Assembly: GCA_021397845.1 (NCBI GenBank)
Contig: CM038052.1
Coordinates: 46,956,949-47,020,948 of the forward strand
Reading direction: 5' to 3'
Length of the DNA: 64,000 nucleotides
From: Areca catechu
Taxonomy: Eukaryota; Streptophyta; Magnoliopsida; Arecales; Arecaceae
Below the pieces are notes generated by a model, which did no database searches, was not told where the DNA came from, and saw only the letters and a list, made by a program, of their open reading frames with translations. A program made the translations under genes and the position numbers. Shown here piece by piece: positions 40,236 to 51,375 of this stretch (positions within the stretch are counted from its first letter, which is position 1; each line of letters begins with the position of its first letter).

Positions 40236-40648
40236 TGTCGACACTTTAGAAGAACTGGCACACATAAATTTCTTTGGCATGCCTTGAGTCGACTCACAGA
40301 AGTCAAGTGTCGACTCATGAAGAAGTCAGGTGTCGACTCAGAAGAACTATGTGTCGACTCATGGCCTGAGATAAAAGATGTTACAGAACTATGTCATTTT
40401 GAGAATTTTGTCAAGTGTTGATCTAAGTGTCGACTCAGAAGACTTAAGTGTCGACTCACAAGCTCCAAGTATCGACTCAGAGGTTGACTCATAGCCTGAG
40501 CACAAAATACAACATAACCCTAATTTTTCAAGAATTATACCTTGAGTTGACTCATGAAGATCCAAGTGTCGACTCATGAAGAAGTCAAGTATCAACTTAT
40601 GAAGAAGTCAAGTGTCAACTTATGAAGAACTCAAGTGTCGACTCATAG
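40232..40648 (+). promoter_or_regulatory. GTCGACTC-type motif array in U3 of D (5' LTR)
   Basis: About 12 copies of CAAGTGTCGACTCATGAAG and shorter forms lie here. The array ends 117 bp before the TATTTAA box, as in the 3' LTR (array 48828-49243, box 49360-49366). Confidence 0.6.
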
Positions 40649-41483
40649 GTTCTGACAACAATAATAGCTATATTTTCTGAAGCACAGATTTAACTCCTAA
40701 AGGCTCCAAATGGCTAGTTTTGCTCCACCAACGGTCATAAATCATTTTTTAGAAGTTTTTGAAGTATTTAACTCTCACCAAACTCATTCATGAAGAACTA
40801 TCTCATAAGAGACAAATTCTATCTTTGAGAATATCACTTCAAAAGTCAAAAGAGAGCTTGAAAGAACATTCCATCTGAAAAAGCTTTTAATCTTATTGTT
40901 GAGCCTTCAAATCAACATTCCAAAAGTGGTCTTTCAAAGAATCCAAGGAGAAGACAACTCAAGCAATCAAGAAGAGCTTCATAGCCTCTACTTTCTACTC
41001 TATAGAGAGTTTTTCTTGTACTTTACTCTTGTACTTCTGATTTTATTTGTTATGACTAGTTTCAAGGATATTTGAAACTTAGTGTTATGCCCTTCTAAGT
41101 CATGAATTAGAATCCTAGCCTAGGTTGGCTTGAGAAAAGGTTGTTGGTGAGCCTAAGTAAGAAAATCAACTTTGGGTTTAACTTGTGAGCCCTTGAAAAT
41201 AAGTTGGCCGTAATCTAGGTTGATTATAATGAAATTTTCAAGAGATAGCTTGGGGAGTGGATGTAGGTGCTTGGTGTGCACCGAACCATTATAAATCTTT
41301 TGTATTTGTATGTGTGATCTTTCTTCTTTTGCCTTTACTACTTTCCTCACATAGCATTACATTTTATACATATTGTGCTCATTTGCATTGCTTCACAAAC
41401 ACTTTAAGTTTAGCACTTATTTGCTTAAATTTCTTAAAGAAACCCAAAGCATCCCCCCTCTTGGATTGCTACGCTGGGTAACA
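40236..41483 (+). repeat. 5' LTR of D, third piece
   Basis: Continues the D LTR to its end (GGTAACA, against GGGCAACA in the 3' copy). It holds the GTCGACTC/GTCGACACTT array to 40648 and a TATTTAA box at 40765-40771. Leader units are at about 41121-41215 and the stem is GGTGC 41266-41270 with GCACC 41278-41282. Confidence 0.9.
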
Positions 41484-41485
41484 AG

Positions 41486-41497
41486 TGATATTGGAGT
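41486..41497 (+). other. Decayed primer-binding site of D
   Basis: TGATATTGGAGT sits where TGGTATCAGAGC is expected, two bases after the LTR, with four transitions. This agrees with D being the oldest. Confidence 0.6.
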
Positions 41498-41541
41498 TTG
41501 GTACTCAGCGTATGGTCTAACGATTTTGAGTCAAAGATCTA

Positions 41542-42625
41542 ATGATAGCTCAAATTGGTGTTGGAATTGTTGAGTGTCAAGCCTCAAATTGTCCCCCACT
41601 GTTTAATGGCACAAATTACACTTACTGGAAGACACGCATGTGCATTTACATTCAAGCCATTGATTATAATATTTAGAGGACCATTATTAAAGGTCCTTAT
41701 TAGCCAACCATCTTGGTTAATTGCATTTCCATTCCCAAATTGAAAGATGATTGGGATGAGAATGACATTAAACAAGTTGAGCTTAATGCTAAGGCTATGA
41801 ATTTATTATTTTATGCATTAGATCCAAGTGAATTCAATAAAATTTTAAATTGTCTCTCCACCAAGAAAATATGGGATACACTTAAAGTTGTCCATGAGGG
41901 TACACATCAAGTGAAGACTACCAAAGTTAACATGCTCATTCATACTTATGAAATATTTATAATGGAACCATATGAAATATCTATTAGTGAAATGTACACT
42001 AGATTTACTAACATTGTGAATGGTGTGAGAAGCTTAAAGAAAGTCATTTCTAATGCTGAATTAGTTAACAAAATTCTCAGGTCACTTTCTTCATCATAAG
42101 ATCTAAAGGTGATAGCCATTGAAGAAGCCAAGGATGTCAACACTCTATCTCTTGAGCAGCTTTTGGAATCTCTGAAGACATATGAGCTGTCCCTAAAATA
42201 GAAGGTTATGAACAATGACAAAAAGAAGAAGACCATAGCATTTAAGTCTATAACCAAGGATGATTCAAGTAATGATTCTGATGAGGAAGATGATGAAGAT
42301 GAAACGGCTCTCATCTCAAGAAAGTTTAAGAGACTCATGAGAAAGAAAAAGTACAATTTCAAGAAGAAGCCTAAAAAGGGAGAGCCTAGTAAAGAGAAAG
42401 AAAAAGAGAAGGAAAGGGAGCAACCTATTTGCTTCGATTGCAAAAAACCCAGCCACTTCAAAATGGATTGCCCCTTATTGAAGAAGAGAAAAAAAAAATT
42501 TAGAAAAAAGGCCATGATGGCAACATGAAGCGAGAGTGAGGACTCGAGTTCCGATGAAGAGCAGCAAGAAATCACTAATTTTTGCTTAATGGCTAACGAT
42601 GATGAGGTGTGTCTTGTAACCAACA
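41542..42625 (+). pseudogene. gag: Element D gag (stops and an internal deletion)
   Basis: Starts MIAQIGVGIVECQASN, matching gag of A. Stops occur early (in place of Trp after DYNI, and of Gln before PTI), then at about 42098 (TAA for Trp), 42199 and 42526 (TGA for Trp). The gag core is open at 41713-42099 (DDWDENDIKQVELNAKAM). The acidic/basic linker and knuckle CFDCKKPSHFKMDC are in 42208-42528. After FCLMANDDEVC the sequence jumps directly to LVTNKRRWWYLDSGC of the protease. The coiled coil and the second knuckle, about 240 residues in A, are missing, and the frame is kept. Confidence 0.8.
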
Positions 42626-43509
42626 AAAGAAGATGGTGGTACCTTGACAGCGGTTGCTTAAGGCACATGACTGGAGATGTGGAGCAATTCTTATCTCTTG
42701 AGTATCAAAATGGTGGAAATGTAACCTTTGGTGATAATGGAAAGGATAGAATTGTTGGTATCGGTAAAGTCCATATCATCCCCTCCACTTATATAGATAA
42801 TATTCTTCTTATTGATGGTTTGAAGCATAATTTGCTTAGTATTAGCCAATTCTGTGATAAAGATTTTAAAATTATTTTTGAATCTTCCATGTGCATTGTA
42901 TATAGTCTTGATGACAATGACATCAAGTTTATTGGTCATAGACATGGAAGCATTTACATTATTGATATTGATGACCTATCAATGCAAAATGGTCAATGCC
43001 TAGTGGCAATGGAAGCCAAGATCAATAAAACTAGTTGGCTTTGGTATCGTAGACTAGGACATGAAAGTATGCATTTGCTTTCAAAACTAAATAAAAAGAA
43101 TCTTATAAAAGATTTGCCAAAACCTAGTTTTGAAAAGGACAAGATTTGTAGTGCTTGCCAAATTAGAAAACAAACTAAATCTTCTTTCAAACCTAAGGGA
43201 ATAGTCTCTACATCTAGACCTCTAGAATTACTTCATATGGATCTTTTTAGACCTACTAGAATAATTAGTTTGAGAGGTAAGAAGTATGGTCAAGTTATTG
43301 TGGATGACTTCTCACATTTTACATGGATCATGCTTTTAGCTCATAAAGATGAAATATTTTCTGCATTCATTAAATTTCACAAGAGAGTTTCAAATAAAAA
43401 AGATATTTCAATTATTTTTTTACGAAGTGATCATGGTATAGAATTTAAAAATTATGATTTTAAAAATGGTATTCATCATAACTTTTCTGCACCTAGGACA
43501 CCTCAATAA
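42589..43509 (+). CDS. pol: Element D pol segment: protease, GAG-pre-integrase and integrase core
   Basis: 306-residue open frame joining the remaining end of gag to pol. It contains WYLDSGCLRHMTGD (protease DSG intact), VTFGDNGKDRIVGIGK, LWYRRLGHESMHLLSKL and HMDLFRPTRI with the first integrase Asp (the neighbouring Gly is Arg). LRSDHGIEFKN follows with the second Asp. About five residues are missing before NGIHHNFSAPRTPQ compared with A. It ends at a TAA in place of Gln, just before NGMVERKSKT. Not a functional gene on its own. Confidence 0.78.
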   Translation: MANDDEVCLVTNKRRWWYLDSGCLRHMTGDVEQFLSLEYQNGGNVTFGDNGKDRIVGIGKVHIIPSTYIDNILLIDGLKHNLLSISQFCDKDFKIIFESSMCIVYSLDDNDIKFIGHRHGSIYIIDIDDLSMQNGQCLVAMEAKINKTSWLWYRRLGHESMHLLSKLNKKNLIKDLPKPSFEKDKICSACQIRKQTKSSFKPKGIVSTSRPLELLHMDLFRPTRIISLRGKKYGQVIVDDFSHFTWIMLLAHKDEIFSAFIKFHKRVSNKKDISIIFLRSDHGIEFKNYDFKNGIHHNFSAPRTPQ

Positions 43510-45712
43510 AATGGGATGGTAGAAAGAAAAAGTAAAACTCTTGAAGAAATGGCACGCACCATACTTTGCAAAAATGATTTGCCTAGATATTTTTGGACGA
43601 AAGCCATAAATACTACATGCTATATTTTAAATCATGTTTTAATCCAGCCTATTTTAAAGAAAATACATTATGAGCTTTGGAAAGGTAGGAAACCAACTAT
43701 TAAGTATTTTAATATTTTTGGATGCCATTGTTTCATTTTAAACAATAACAAAAATAATCTAAGTAAATTTGATGCCAAGTCAGATGAGGGTATCTTTTTA
43801 GATTACTCTACATCTGCCAAGGCATACACGGTCTTCAATAGAAGAACACTTTTTGTTGAAAAATCCATCAATATTATTTTTGATGAGACTAATAAAAAAT
43901 CTTCTAGAAAAGAAGATGTTCTTGATGATGAAACATGTATTCAAATGATTAAAAAAATGAGCATCAATGAAGAGCCATCTAAGGAGCAAAATGATGATCA
44001 AAATAATGAAGGAGAACAAGTACAAGAAGTTGGAGCCTCATCAACACCCATGCCATTATCTAAAGAATGGAGGTATGCTTATGGACACCCCAAAGAACTT
44101 ATAATAGGTAATCCATCGAAAGGGATAAGTACTCGTTCCTCCTTGAGAAATATATGTGATTACTCAGCTTTTGTTTCTCAAATAGAACCAAAATCAATTA
44201 AAGAAGCTGAAAATGATTTTAATTGGATAAATGCTATGCAAGATGAACTAAATCAATTCAAAAAAAATAATGTTTGGACTTTAGTTGAAAGACCTTCAAA
44301 TATTTCAATAATTGGGACCAAATAGGTTTTTAGAAACAAACTTGATGAAAATAGAGTAGTTACTAGAAATAAAGCTAGGCTAGTTGCCAAAGGCTACTAT
44401 CAGGAGGAAGGGATTGATTTTGATGAAATCTTTGCTCCTGTTACTAGACTTGAGGCAATTAGACTATTATTAGCATTTGCATGTTTCATGGATTTCAAAC
44501 TATTTCAAATGGATGTCAAAAGTGCATTTCTAAATGAATTTATTGAAGAAGAAGTGTATGTAGATCAGCCCCATGGTTTTGAAAGTCATGAATTTTTCAA
44601 TCATGTTTTTAAACTCCACAAGGCTTTGTATGGTTTAAAACAAGCTCCAAGAGTTTGATATGATAGATTAAGTAAATTTTTACTTGAAAATGGTTTTTCT
44701 AGAGAAAATGTAGACACCATATTATTTTTGAAAATGAAGAATGATGATTTTTTAGTAGTACAAGTATATGTTGATAATATTATTTTCGGTGCTACTAATG
44801 AAATGCTTTGTCATGAGTTTGTCAAGCTTATGTGAGGAGAGCTCGAGATGAGCATGATGGGAAAGCTTAATTTCTTCATCGGACTCCAAATTAAGCAAAT
44901 TAGAGAAGGGATCTTCATCAACCAAGCTAAGTATACAAGAGAAATCTTAAAGAAGTTTGGAATGGAGACTACCAGATCAATAGGTACACCTATGAGCCCT
45001 TCTTGTAAATAAGATAAAGATGAATCAAGTAAAAGTGTAGATCAAAAATTATATAAAGGTATCATTAGTTCACCGCTATATTTAACTGCTCGTAGGCCAG
45101 ATATTATGTTTAGCAGATATATGTGTGCAAGATATCAGTCTGCTCCTAAAGAGTCTCATTTAATGGTTGTTAAATGCATCTTAGATATTTGTCTGGCATA
45201 ATTGATATTGGACTTTGGTACTCTAGAGATTCATCTATTGAACTGATTGCATATTTTGATGCTGACTTTGAGGATATAAACTTGATAGAAAAAGTATAAG
45301 TGGAACCTGTCAATTTCGTGGAGTTAATTTGATTTCATGATTTAGCAAGAAATAAAATTCAGTTGCTCTATCTACGGTGGAAGTCAAATATATAGTAGTT
45401 GGAAGCTATTGTGCTCAAATCTTATGGATCAAATAATAACTCGAAGATTTTGGCATCAAATTAACTAAGACACTCATAAGATGTGATAATACAAGTGCAA
45501 TTAATTTGACCAAAAATCCTGTTCAACACTCAAGAAGCAAATATATTGAAATAAGACATTATTTCATAAGAGATCATGTGCAAAATTATAATGTAATGCT
45601 CGAATTTGTATATACTGATAGTTAATTAGCAAATATTTTCACTAAACCCCTTAGCAAAGATAGATTTTGAATGATTAGAAGAGAGTTATGCATCATTGAT
45701 CCCTTTGATTAG
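43510..45712 (+). pseudogene. pol: Element D pol: integrase tail, reverse transcriptase, RNase H (broken)
   Basis: Open stretch 43516-44325 covers NGMVERK (catalytic Glu), the integrase tail and the acidic linker. It ends at TAG for Trp in TK-W-VFRNKL, the same codon that is TAG in element A. RT then runs with stops near 44656, 44833 (TGA) and 45009. The RT motif at about 44769 reads VYVDNIIFGATNE, so the second catalytic Asp is Asn. RNase H is further broken by frameshifts after 45175, with recognisable RCDNTSAINLTKNPVQ and TKPLSKD. The natural end is CIIDPFD, stop 45710-45712. This is the most decayed pol in the window. Confidence 0.78.
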
Positions 45713-46390
45713 AACTCCTTCAAACCTTCTTTTTACTTGATTCCATGACCTCAAAATCCTCTCATTTTTGTTTTAGATCATTCACTAGAACCCCCTTGAT
45801 TTTTGGTAATTTATTAAAAATTTTCAGGATTTTTTTTTTGGTTTTCTGGTCAAGTGTCAACACTTGAGTTTTTGGCCAAGTGTCGACTCATGCAAGTGTC
45901 GACACTTGACCAAAACCCAAGTGTCGACTTCGAACGTCGAACTGTCTCTTTAGGGCATCAACCGAACCTTCCAAAATCACTTCTTTTTTGTTTTTCTCTC
46001 ATCCAAGTGGTCCCCTAGCATCTTCTTGGTCCCAGAACAATGGATTTCCGACCTTATCCCTCCATTTTTGGATAATTTCTTCCTTTTTCCTCTCATTTTG
46101 TCTTCAATCGGTCTGATTTGATATTATTCTTCATGGTTTTTCTAAGGTTTGGCTCGAGTTTTCATTGTTTCTTTTTTGTTTCTCTTTCCACCAGACCTTT
46201 CCCTCTCTTTCGGTCTACTTTTGGTCCTATTCTTGCTCGGATTCTCCCTCCTTCTCACCAATTTTCTCCTCTTTGGCCCGTTTCTTCCTTTTTGATCCAC
46301 TCTTGATTCGATCCTTCCTCTTTTTCCTTTTTCTTTCCCCAATTCATCCTTTCCTCCCTAGTTCTTCCACTATAGTTATTCCTAGTGAAG
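45713..46390 (+). other. D: non-coding gap between pol and the extra ORF
   Basis: Spacer of 678 bp. Beyond the motif array (45851-45929) it is T/C-rich up to the ATG at 46391. The frames on both strands at 46118-46527 are by-products of that pyrimidine run. Confidence 0.6.
45851..45929 (+). promoter_or_regulatory. Internal copy of the GTCGAC palindrome array (D)
   Basis: Four copies (CAAGTGTCAACACTTG, CAAGTGTCGACTCATG, CAAGTGTCGACACTTG, CAAGTGTCGACTT) lie 139 bp downstream of the pol stop. They mix the CACTT and CTCAT forms found in the D LTRs. Confidence 0.65.
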
Positions 46391-48052
46391 ATGGGACCTC
46401 GTAAGCAAGTTGCTTCCAAGAAGAGGACAAGCCTAGCTAGAGAAGATCCCAGTCCAGTCAAGAGGAGATCCAAGGCATGTTTCGATCCAGCAGCACATTG
46501 AGTAGGAAAGAGTGCCTCCATAGCCATCCCCTACGGTGGAAAGAGTTTTTGGAAAGATTATTGCTTGTGGATGTCGAATCGATGAAGACTTCATGGACCG
46601 AGAGGGTTTTGGTATATGTGGTTTACTTAGAGCAGCTGGATTGTTCTCTTTTTGTACTATGAAGGAAAAGTATTACTCTTATTTGATTAGAGAATTTTAT
46701 GGAAGCCTTGCCATTAATGGTCTCATGTGGAGTGTTATGGTCTGAGGTATCCAGATTCCTATGACTCAGGACACTATGAGCAGAGTTTGGGATATACCAC
46801 TGCGCGGCATTGTAGCTACTTGTGTCGACGATCGGGAGGCTACATTTTAGTGTGTACTTGAGAGAGATGATGTGCGGGGTATATCGACTGTCACTACGAA
46901 TCAATTGTCTGTTGAGATGCATTTGCTACACCACATCATTGCGCGCATCCTACTCCTGAAGACTGGATGGTTCGATTTTATTACAGAGCGGGAGCTTACT
47001 TTGATGGTCTGCCTCACACAGAGGACTGCCATTAATATCCTTGCACTGATGGTTTGTCAGATAGGCGAGGTGGCGACTTAGCGATGGCTCTGCTTGCCCT
47101 ACGGGATAGGGCTGACATGTTTGTTCCGAGCATACGGTATTCCTTTGGAGGAGGAGGCCTCTAAGGAGATTCTTTGTACCGATGTGTATGATGAGCAGTC
47201 CCTGCACTGGATGGATTACCAGAGAGTGGCAGGTCGTTGGGTGCGCAGGGAGTCAAGGTAGGAGCCTGACGAGGAGGACGACATCTGAGCAGCTGAGGCG
47301 GGCCCGTCTATATCTCAGTTTAGTCCACCAGCTCCAGATGCACCTGAGCAGCATGAGTACCATGAGCCAGTTACTCTTTCAGCAGCATCAGTTCCACCTT
47401 TAGCACCTCAGCCCACTGTAGAGACTGATTCTGACTTTGTGCAGAGGATCACAGACCAATTTATCGGGGTCTGTAAGGAGATATCTTAGTTATCAGCTAG
47501 GACCACCCAGGTACAGATCGAGCTGCAGGGCTTGTGGGTGCACACTGATATGCAGATCAGTTCTCTTTGTGGTGTGATGGAGACTGGATCTGTGCAGATT
47601 CAGGACATGCTGAGATCCTTGATGCCTTCTGGCACTTCTAGTCTGTCTGCACCTCCACCTCCTCCTACAGATGGTGACTCTGATGATGATGACTCAGGTG
47701 GTGACATTGATAGTGATAATAGCAATGATATTAATGGTGATGATGGGCATGATGGACAGTCTGGTGGTGCTAATATAGTTCCAGAGGATCAGTCTCTAGT
47801 CCTCCTATAGTTGATCCAGCTCCTACTACAGTTGATCCTTCTCCAGTTCTAGATGATCCTACTCTAGATACTGACTCTACTTTTTAATCTCCGGCTGAGA
47901 CTACTGTGTTCCACACCACTAGGACTCGTAGGACCATAGAGAGATCCGGGCCATCTCTTAGGACTAGGAGTCTCATCCACAAGACCCCTAGGACTTCCTC
48001 TTCTTGGATCATGGCTCCGATTATCCTAGAGTTCCTATCTGATGAGGACTAG
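46391..48052 (+). pseudogene. Extra ORF of D, 'putative plant transposon protein' domain
   Basis: Starts MGPRKQVASKKRTSLARE (basic) and ends IILEFLSDED with stop 48050-48052. Conserved blocks are REFYGSLAINGLMW (about 46690), WDIPLRGIVA and NQLSVEMHLLHHIIARIL with GWFDFITERELTLMV (open 46872-47081). CLPYGIGLTCLFRAYGI, ILCTDVYDEQSL and AGRWVRRES follow (to about 47255). A Pro/Ser/Asp-rich C-terminal half includes DSDDDDSGGDIDSDNS (open 47532-47810). Stops in place of Gln and Trp, and frame changes near 46500 and 47290, break it. It is closest to the extra ORF of A. Confidence 0.68.
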
Positions 48053-48524
48053 CCTCACAGGTGTCTATCTTGTTGTTATGCTTTCTGTTATGTATTAGAC
48101 TTTTTTAGTTATGTATCAGTCTTTTTTAGTTATGTATCAGATTCTCTTTTGTATTGAAGCTTTTTATTTAAATTGCACTAAAATGAAAGTTGCTTTTTTT
48201 TCTTACTCATCCTCTTTGTATTATTTTTCTCTTTTTTGTATGATGAATGCACTAATTGAGGGGGAGAAAGATAAAAAAATTACTTAACTTCATTAATGAT
48301 GACAAAAAGAAAGAGTAAGAAAGGATTAATTGTCTATATAAATAATTTTTCTAAAATTTAACTATGCTTGGCACATTATCCCTATGAAATTGTGTTGTAT
48401 GAATTTTGATATGATGAATTTGACTTAATTTACAATGAGCTTTAAATGTATGTTCACTTGAAAGTGTGGTGCAACACCTATAATTGAATTTAAATGCTTA
48501 TATACTCAAGATTTTGTCATCATC
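48053..48524 (+). other. D interior: 3' non-coding end
   Basis: T-rich then AT-rich, no gene. One PPT-like tract, GAGGGGGAGAAAG, is at about 48258-48270. Confidence 0.55.
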
Positions 48525-48537
48525 AAAAAAGGAAGAT
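48525..48537 (+). other. Polypurine tract of D
   Basis: AAAAAAGGAAGAT directly precedes the 3' LTR. Confidence 0.75.
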
Positions 48538-50079
48538 TGTTGGCTTTGGCCCTTTATTTTGATGATTAACAAAACGTTGAATATATGTTTTATACTAATA
48601 TTTCAATTGTAGTTGTGAGTTTCAAGATACAGGCACATCAAATTTTTTATACAAAAGTATCAAACTCACTCAATTTGAAGCTAAGTAATTTCAGTGTTTT
48701 AGAAGTCTTCTCACCTTGGAAAATCTTAAAATGGATTAATCTGGGCTCTATGAAGAAGAAGTTGAGGGTTTATTAAAAAGTACTTTGAATTTTGAAGCTT
48801 GGCACAGAGTTTTTTGAATGGCACTATCAAGTGTCGACTCATGGAACATGAAGTGTCGACACTTCAGAAGAACTGGCACGTAGAAATCTCTTTGGCATGC
48901 CTTGAGTCGACTCACAAAAGTCAAGTGTCGACTCATGAAGAAGTCAGGTATCGACTCAGAAGAATCATTTGTCGATTCATGGCCTGAGATAAAAGATGTT
49001 AGAGAACTATGTCATTTTGAGGATTTTGTCAAGTGCTGATCCAAGTGTCGACTCAGAAGACTTAAGTGTCGACTCATAAGCTCCAAGTATCGACTCAGAG
49101 GTCGACTCATAGCCTGAGATCAAAATACAACAGAACCCTAATTTTTCAAGAATTATACCTTGAGTCAACTCATGAAGATCCAAGTGTCGACTCATGAAGA
49201 AGTCAAGTATCGACTCATGAAGAACTCAAGTGTCGACTCATAGGTTCTGACAACAATAACAACTTTATTTTCTAAAGCACAGATTTGACTCCTAAAGGCT
49301 CTAAATAGCTAGTTTTGCTCCACCAATGGTCATAAACCATTTTTTGGAAGTTTTTAAAGTATTTAACTCTCACCAAACTCATTCATGAAGAACTAACTCA
49401 CAAGAGATAAATTCTACTTTTGAGAGTATCACTTCAAAAGTCAAAAAAGAGCTTGAAATAACATTCCATCTGAAAAAGCTTCCAATCTTGCCATTGAGCC
49501 TTCAAATCAACATTCCAAAAGTGGTCTTTCAAAGAATCCAAGGAGAAGACAACTCAAGCAATCAAGAAGAGCTTCATAGCCTCTACTTTCTACTCTATAG
49601 AGAGTTTTTCTTGTGCTTTACTCTTGTACTTCTAATTTTATTTGTTGTGACTAGTTTCAAGGATATTCGAAACTAGGTGTTAGGCTCTTCCAAGTCATGA
49701 ATTGGAATCCAAGCCTAGGTTGGCTTGAGAAAAGGTTGTTGGTGAGCCTAAGTGAGAAAACCAACTTTGGGTTTGATTTGTGAGCCCTTAAAAATAAGTT
49801 GGATGTAATCTAGGTTGATTATAGTAAAATTTCCAAGGGATAGCTTGGGGAGTGGATGTTGGTGCTTGGTGTGCACCGAACCACTATAAATCTTTTGTGT
49901 TTGTGTGTGTGATCTTTCTTCTATTGCCTTTATTGCTTTCCTCACATAGCATTGCATCTTATACATATTGTGCTAATTTGCATTGCTTCACAAATACTTT
50001 AAGTTCATCACATATTTGCTTAAATTTTTTAAAGAAATCCAATTCACTCCCCCCTCTTGGGTTGCTACACTGGGCAACA
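48538..50079 (+). repeat. 3' LTR of element D (1.54 kb)
   Basis: Runs TGTTGGCTTTGGCCC to GGGCAACA and is the intact copy that shows how C and E split the 5' LTR. Motif array 48828-49243, TATTTAA box 49360-49366, stem GGTGC 49861-49865 with GCACC 49873-49877, followed by GAACCACTATAAA. Confidence 0.92.
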
Positions 50080-50084
50080 TCCTC
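50080..50084. repeat. Right target-site duplication of element D (TCCTC)
   Basis: Differs by one base from CCCTC at 4588-4592. Confidence 0.6.
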
Positions 50085-50259
50085 CTTGAAAGAAGAATAT
50101 GACACTTCTCATCGAGGGATATCGCTTCCATTAGGAGATCCTCTAGAGAGCTCTAAGAATGTAGGGGATCCATCATCTACCACAAGGAGGCATATAGATT
50201 TGAAGAATGATGAAGGCCAATCATCAGAGGTGGGATCTTGGAGTGATGATGATGACTAA
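50085..50259 (+). pseudogene. Second Transposase_28-like remnant, acidic C-terminus right of D
   Basis: The frame (SSLKEEYDTSHRGISLPLGD to SEVGSWSDDDD) continues the gene remnant interrupted at 4592 and stops at 50257-50259. The longer open frame that starts at 49852 only arises because the LTR of D is read through. A poly(A)-like GTAATAAAATC occurs downstream at about 50378. Confidence 0.5.
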
Positions 50260-50639
50260 CCATTGCCCGAGGTGGGTGCCATAGGTCCCAAGGTTGGGAA
50301 GGACTAATTATATTTTTTTTTGTTTTGCCTTGACCCTTGTACCTCTTTTTGTAGCCTCTGGGCATTTTATTTAAAAAGTAATAAAATCTTTTTTCTTTGT
50401 ACTCCTTGCTTAAGCTTGAATGATTAGTCAAATCATCTCTTCCTTTAATCCTATTGTGGGTCCATGTATAACCCAAGTTGTAGTTGTTGGTTGCTTCTCA
50501 AGTTCCAATGGTATCATGATCTTTTGAATGTTCTAGGGCCCACTCTGATTGAGAGTTGGTTTGAACTTGGTGATTAGTCACTGAGGGGCTCTGATCAATT
50601 TAAGATCAATTGGATCTAGCAGGTGCTGATCACCTAAGG
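50260..50639 (+). other. 3' flank of the transposon-gene remnant
   Basis: Holds a T-run (50311-50321), the poly(A)-like signal near 50378 and then ordinary sequence. No gene is supported; the minus-strand frame 50476-50177 overlaps the remnant and is a shadow. Confidence 0.45.
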
Positions 50640-51375
50640 GCTCTGATCGAGTATTACTTGGTCACTTGGAGTCAGTGGGTGCTATGTTGTCCTCAAGCTC
50701 TAACCGAATGCTACTCGATCACTTGGAGCTAATAGATGCAATCACCCAAGGACTCTAATCAAGCACCACTTGGTCACTTGGAGCTAATGGGCACTAATTA
50801 CCTAAGGGCTTTGATCAAGTGCTACATAGTCACTTAAAGCTATGGATGCTGATCGCCTGAGGGTAGTGACTGAACATTACTCGGTCACTTAAAGCTAGTG
50901 GACATTGTATTATCCTTGGGCTCTAACCAAGAACTACTTGATTACTTGGAGATAATGGGTGCTGATCACTTGAGGGCTATAACTAGGTGATACTCAGTCA
51001 CTTGGAGTTAGTAGGCATTGATTGCATGATGGCTCTACCCAGTGCTACTCTGTCATTTGGAGCTAGTGGACACTAATCACCTGAGGGCTTTGATTGAGCA
51101 CTACTTGGTGACTTGAAGCTAGTGGGTGCTGATCACCTGAAAGCTTTAATCGAGACCTACTCGATCACTTGGAGCTAGTGAGTGTTGATAGACTGAGGGC
51201 TCTAACCGAGTGCTACTCGATCACTTAGAGCTAGTGAGCATTGATCACCTGAGAGCTGACCGAGCACTCTCGGTCTTTTTGAGCCAGTGGGTGTTGATTG
51301 CTTAAGGGCTTTGACCAAGTGCTACCCAGTTACTTGGAGTTAATGGATGCTGATCACCTGAAGGCTTTGACCGAG
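50640..51375. repeat. Minisatellite, about 13 units of about 56 bp
   Basis: A degenerate unit of the form TCACTTGGAGCTAGTGGGTGC...GATCACCTGAGGGCT...GACCGAGTGCTACTCGG repeats about 13 times head to tail. A less regular start is at about 50575. Each good unit contains the short inverted repeat CGAGT-GCT-ACTCG. The array ends exactly where the LTR of F begins. Arrays of this type occur near the ends of some DNA transposons, but no transposon end is identified here. Confidence 0.8.

Larger units (their letters stand above)
4593..50079 (+). mobile_element. Element D: outermost copia (SIRE/Maximus-like) retrotransposon, split by nested insertions
   Basis: D is the host of the whole nest. Its 5' LTR is in three pieces (4593-4603, 38249-38554, 40236-41483), separated by elements C and E. 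Its interior is 41484-48537 and its 3' LTR is 48538-50079. Without the insertions D would be about 10 kb. The interior holds, in order, a decayed PBS, gag (41542 on), protease-integrase-RT-RNase H (to 45712), a palindrome array, the extra ORF (46391-48052) and a polypurine tract. Every gene is broken by stops. The second catalytic Asp of the RT motif is changed (YVDN). D inserted in a decayed transposon gene. Confidence 0.88.

Noticed and set aside
41946..42668. 240-residue minus-strand frame
   Set aside because: Antisense shadow of the gag of D, same reason as for B.
46118..46527. Several frames on both strands upstream of the extra ORF of D
   Set aside because: Pyrimidine-rich spacer read in different frames; the supported start is the ATG at 46391, which matches the other extra ORFs.
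49852..50259. 135-residue plus-strand frame read as one gene
   Set aside because: Its first half is the LTR of D; only the part after 50079 belongs to the interrupted transposon gene.
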